From NCBI GenBank assembly GCA_021404565.1, contig JAAWWF010000007.1, positions 1 to 64,000 of the forward strand: a stretch of DNA of 64,000 nt, in the 5' to 3' direction. The notes under the pieces were generated by a model that searched no databases, was not told the origin of the DNA, and saw only the letters and a list, made by a program, of their open reading frames with translations. Each line of letters opens with the position of its first letter. Positions within the stretch are counted from its first letter, which is position 1. A program made the translations under genes and the position numbers. Source of the stretch: Roseivirga sp. (GTDB lineage Bacteria > Bacteroidota > Bacteroidia > Cytophagales > Cyclobacteriaceae). Positions 61,553 to 64,000 of the stretch are shown piece by piece.

Positions 61553-61648
61553 GTTTAGGTTAACCGCAGAGGACACTAAGAAGCATTTTCCCTTATTTAC
61601 GGCAGAGAGCGCAAAGGAAATGGGCCTTGTCTGTAGGTCTCAATCCGC

Positions 61649-62788
61649 TTAGTAATTCAACTCTTGAATCAAACCCCAAAACATGGTGATACCCGTTTCT
61701 ATCAGGTCATCAGGAAAGTCATAGTCGGGGTTGTGGAGGGCTGGTTGATCAATACCCGAACCCAGGCCGAACATAGCGCCTTGGCATTGCTGCAGAAACA
61801 GCCCGAAATCTTCAGACCAGGGGTTGGATTTTGGCATTTTGCTAAAGGTCATACCTGATTGACTGGCAACTTTTTCTATCATAGAAACCGCTTGCTGATG
61901 ATTAGTAGTAGCAGTAAAAGGCTCATGATAAGAAATATCAAAAGTCAGCCTTTCAGATTGGGAAACTTCCGATACACGTGATTCAATAAGTTCTTTGAGC
62001 TTATCCAAATCTGAATTCTGATAGGCTCTGATCGTCACTCTCAATTCTCCTTCTCCAGGACTGATACCAAAACTTGGCTCTCCGACTTGCAGATGGGTTA
62101 TCGTAAGCAGCGTAAAATCATCAAAGGCATGACTGTCTACCATGGAATCAAGAGAAGTTGCCAGCTGTGAAATGGCTATAGCGGGACTAATACCGGTTTC
62201 AGGAGAGCTGGCATGAGCCGTTTTGCCATAGAGCTTAATCCTTATCCCTGTAGAAGCGGCACAGAAGGTTCCAGCTCTGCAGGTGATCTGATGCATAGGT
62301 AATCCGGGTAAATTGTGCAGTGAAAAAGCATAGTCAGGTTTAATAGTCTGAAAGGCCTGTTCATCCAGCGTCCACTGAGCTCCCTGCCCTGTCTCTTCTG
62401 CTGATTGAAACAGTAACACTATCGTCCCTTTCTCAGGAGGCACCTCTGCCAAAAGATGTGCCAAACCAGCCACCATACACATATGTCCGTCATGACCGCA
62501 TTTATGAGATACACCAGCCCTGGTTGATCTGTATGGTATCTCGTTTACTTCCTGAATGGGCAAGGCATCCAGTTCGGCACGGATCATCGTGGTCGGTCCT
62601 TCCGTACTTCCTTTATAAGTAGCAATTAGTCCCTTCCCAACTTCCTGTAGCTCAACACCTGGGGAAACTTTTTTCAAATAGGCACTGACCCGGTCACGAG
62701 TTTCTGCCTCTTCTCCCGAAACTTCAGGGTGGCTATGAAGATCATGTCTTAAGGCAATCAGGTTCTTTAAATATTGCGACTGGAGCAT
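61649..62788 (-). CDS. M20 family amidohydrolase (N-acyl amino acid or peptide hydrolase)
   Basis: A 379-residue zinc amidohydrolase of the HipO/AbgB/IAA-amino-acid-hydrolase group. LRHDLHSHPEVSGEEAET opens the catalytic domain. HKCGHDGHMCMVAGLAHLL holds metal ligands Cys/His, and VLLFQSAEETGQGAQWTL the Glu-Glu pair. A dimerisation domain (about 180-290) is present in normal length. No signal peptide, so cytosolic. The neighbours do not point to a pathway; the substrate may be an N-acetyl amino acid or similar. Confidence 0.9.
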   Translation of the reverse strand: MLQSQYLKNLIALRHDLHSHPEVSGEEAETRDRVSAYLKKVSPGVELQEVGKGLIATYKGSTEGPTTMIRAELDALPIQEVNEIPYRSTRAGVSHKCGHDGHMCMVAGLAHLLAEVPPEKGTIVLLFQSAEETGQGAQWTLDEQAFQTIKPDYAFSLHNLPGLPMHQITCRAGTFCAASTGIRIKLYGKTAHASSPETGISPAIAISQLATSLDSMVDSHAFDDFTLLTITHLQVGEPSFGISPGEGELRVTIRAYQNSDLDKLKELIESRVSEVSQSERLTFDISYHEPFTATTNHQQAVSMIEKVASQSGMTFSKMPKSNPWSEDFGLFLQQCQGAMFGLGSGIDQPALHNPDYDFPDDLIETGITMFWGLIQELNY

Positions 62789-62831
62789 GTCTCAATTTAA
62801 GTGAAAACTCAAAAAGAGCATCACCGACAAA

Positions 62832-62860
62832 AAGAAAAGGAGCCCCGTACGGACTCCTTT
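62832..62860 (-). terminator. Rho-independent terminator after the cytochrome peroxidase gene
   Basis: On the reverse strand AAAGGAGTCCGTACGGGGCTCC forms a GC-rich hairpin and runs into TTTTCTTTTT. It lies about 80 bases past the peroxidase stop at 62942. Confidence 0.8.
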
Positions 62861-62941
62861 CTCAACCTAAGTAAATCCCGAGTTATTCAATGGGCTTTCT
62901 ATTAAACAAAACGGGATAATAGTATATGAACTATTATTGTC

Positions 62942-64000
62942 TTATTGATCCACGAATGGATCGGAAAATTTTGGATCTTCAATGAAGGTCGGATCGGTCA
63001 AGGTCTCCAGAAAAGCTACAAGAGCATCTATATCCTGCGGGCTCAGGTTCATTCTTCTCACACCTCCATTGCCCATACGCAACCTGTTATCCAGGTTAGG
63101 ACTGTTCTGGATACCACTGTTGTAGAACTCTACCACCTCGCGCAAGGTAGAGAAGCGACCATCATGCATATAAGGTGCGCCTAACGCAATGTTGCGAAGC
63201 GAGCCCGTTTTGAATTCTCCGTTGTCCTGAGCACGTCCGTTGGCTCCACCTACTCCCAGGTCTGAAAGTATTGCATCAAGTCCGTTGTTTCTCGCGCGGT
63301 CTCCAGAGAAGGTAGCCGTTTCATGACAATTGCTACATTGTGTTCTTCCACTGAAGAACAGGTCCTTGCCACGGTTTTCAATGGCTGAGAAGTTCGGAAA
63401 GTCATCGTCTTCATCTCCGCCCACTGCGATGAGTCCTTCGTCATAGGGTGACTGGTAAGACACCATTGAGCGAACGAATTGTGACAAGGCCAGTGAGATT
63501 TTCTCAGAGGTTACCTCTGGAGAACCGAAAGCATCCTGAAATAAGATTTCATAGTAATCTTCAGATTGTAGTTTGACAACCAGTTCATCGAGTGTCATAC
63601 CCATTTCCACACCATCCTGAATCGGCATCAATACCTGATCTTCGAGGGTGGCAGCACGCTCATCCCAGAAGAAACGACCATTGTCATAGTAGCGGGCATT
63701 GGAGAGCCCCATAGAGTTTCTACCTGTCAATCCGCCTTCAAAGCCAGTACTGAACTGATCAGGATCGGAAAAGCCATTCTCTTGCAGGTGGCATGATGCA
63801 CAAGCAATGGTGTTATTGGCTGATAGTTTTCTGTCGTAGAAAAGTACTCTGCCCAAGGTGGCTCCTTCATCGGTCACCGGGTTACTTCCAGGGGTATTAT
63901 CGATGTTGGCAGTCTGCCCGTTTCTGAAATGTGCCGGCAGGGCAGGGTTTGAATAATTGTAGTAGCTGGCTGGCAGATTGAGCACATCGGAAACATCTTC
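62942..64000 (-). CDS. Di-heme cytochrome c peroxidase (MauG-like), 5' end outside the window
   Basis: At least 352 residues of a bacterial di-heme peroxidase. Two heme c sites are visible: CASCHLQENGFSD and CSNCHETATFSGD. GRVLFYDRKLSANNTIACAS before the first, and LRNIALGAPYMHDGRFSTLREVVEFY after the second, are family hallmarks. The apparent start at 63985 is an internal GTG; the same frame continues past 64000 (DVSDVLNLPASY), so the signal peptide and N terminus are missing here. A periplasmic enzyme reducing peroxide or oxidising a partner is expected. Confidence 0.92.
   Translation of the reverse strand, partial: EDVSDVLNLPASYYNYSNPALPAHFRNGQTANIDNTPGSNPVTDEGATLGRVLFYDRKLSANNTIACASCHLQENGFSDPDQFSTGFEGGLTGRNSMGLSNARYYDNGRFFWDERAATLEDQVLMPIQDGVEMGMTLDELVVKLQSEDYYEILFQDAFGSPEVTSEKISLALSQFVRSMVSYQSPYDEGLIAVGGDEDDDFPNFSAIENRGKDLFFSGRTQCSNCHETATFSGDRARNNGLDAILSDLGVGGANGRAQDNGEFKTGSLRNIALGAPYMHDGRFSTLREVVEFYNSGIQNSPNLDNRLRMGNGGVRRMNLSPQDIDALVAFLETLTDPTFIEDPKFSDPFVDQ

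Noticed and set aside
61563-61620. Two similar fragments (ACCGCAGAGGACACTAAG and ACGGCAGAGAGCGCAAAG)
   Set aside because: They look like a decayed short repeat, but two imperfect copies are too few to call a repeat family.
1-64000. Mobile elements, phage genes or CRISPR arrays
   Set aside because: No transposase, integrase or phage structural protein was recognised in the open frames, and no spaced direct repeats were seen on reading the sequence.

Overview
The window looks like chromosomal DNA of a Bacteroidota bacterium, most likely of the Cytophagales. The supporting signs are moderate-to-low GC, a WbqC-family protein, a ClpC with N-terminal Clp repeats, the formylglutamate route of histidine breakdown (hutF/hutG), ASPIC/UnbV and FG-GAP proteins, few strong Shine-Dalgarno sites, and one TAnnTTTG-type promoter element. 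No transposase, phage gene or CRISPR array was found. The genus cannot be fixed from the sequence alone.

Layout. 1-4.7 kb: an endonuclease/exonuclease/phosphatase-fold protein, then a reverse-strand group of an NTP_transf_5 nucleotidyltransferase, hutF and hutG. 4.9-11.1 kb: nine tightly packed forward genes (PhyH-type dioxygenase, methyltransferase, YkgJ-type Cys-cluster protein, sulfotransferase, Asp/Asn-hydroxylase-like, sulfotransferase, Asp/Asn-hydroxylase-like, HPr-kinase-like, sulfotransferase). 11.1-26.6 kb: a reverse methyltransferase, a GT2, a stand-alone PqqD-like protein, an Fe(II)/2-oxoglutarate oxygenase with a ligand-less paralog, a lasso-cyclase-like asparagine-synthase homolog, an unlisted 48-codon precursor-like gene (16974-17120), a GT8, an SGNH-hydrolase remnant, a sulfotransferase, a multi-span membrane protein, an MBOAT/SGNH acyl-transfer pair, and a large permease fused to FG-GAP/ASPIC repeats. 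26.7-28.5 kb: a reverse-strand ABC exporter.

28.6-54.5 kb is a long reverse-strand capsule or exopolysaccharide locus of the Wzx/Wzy type. Read 5' to 3' it has Wza- and Wzc-like export proteins, neuB-neuC-neuA for a CMP-nonulosonate, FkbM methyltransferase, asnB, flippase, glycosyltransferases, three sulfotransferases, CapA, a Wzy-like polymerase, a CapK/PaaK-like ligase, a sugar-nucleotide epimerase and a WecA-like initiating transferase. A sulfated, sialic-acid-like polysaccharide is the natural reading. 54.8-64 kb is housekeeping: tRNA-Glu, tRNA-Ser, YihY, thioesterase, MltG, TsaC, WbqC, ClpC, an M20 amidohydrolase and a di-heme peroxidase cut by the window edge.

The most interesting part is 4.9-28.5 kb (plus the nucleotidyltransferase at 1.3 kb). 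It carries parts diagnostic of lasso-peptide-like RiPP assembly: a precursor with a W..P.L....I.T.GG leader, a PqqD/B1 recognition protein, an AsnB-like cyclase with a degenerate glutaminase site, an HPr-kinase-like protein and an ABC exporter. It has no recognisable B2 leader peptidase. Around this core is an unusually large set of tailoring genes: four sulfotransferases, four potentially active oxygenases, two methyltransferases and two glycosyltransferases. I infer a heavily decorated, possibly sulfated or phosphorylated peptide (or a peptide-glycan conjugate). The chemistry is not proven by the sequence.
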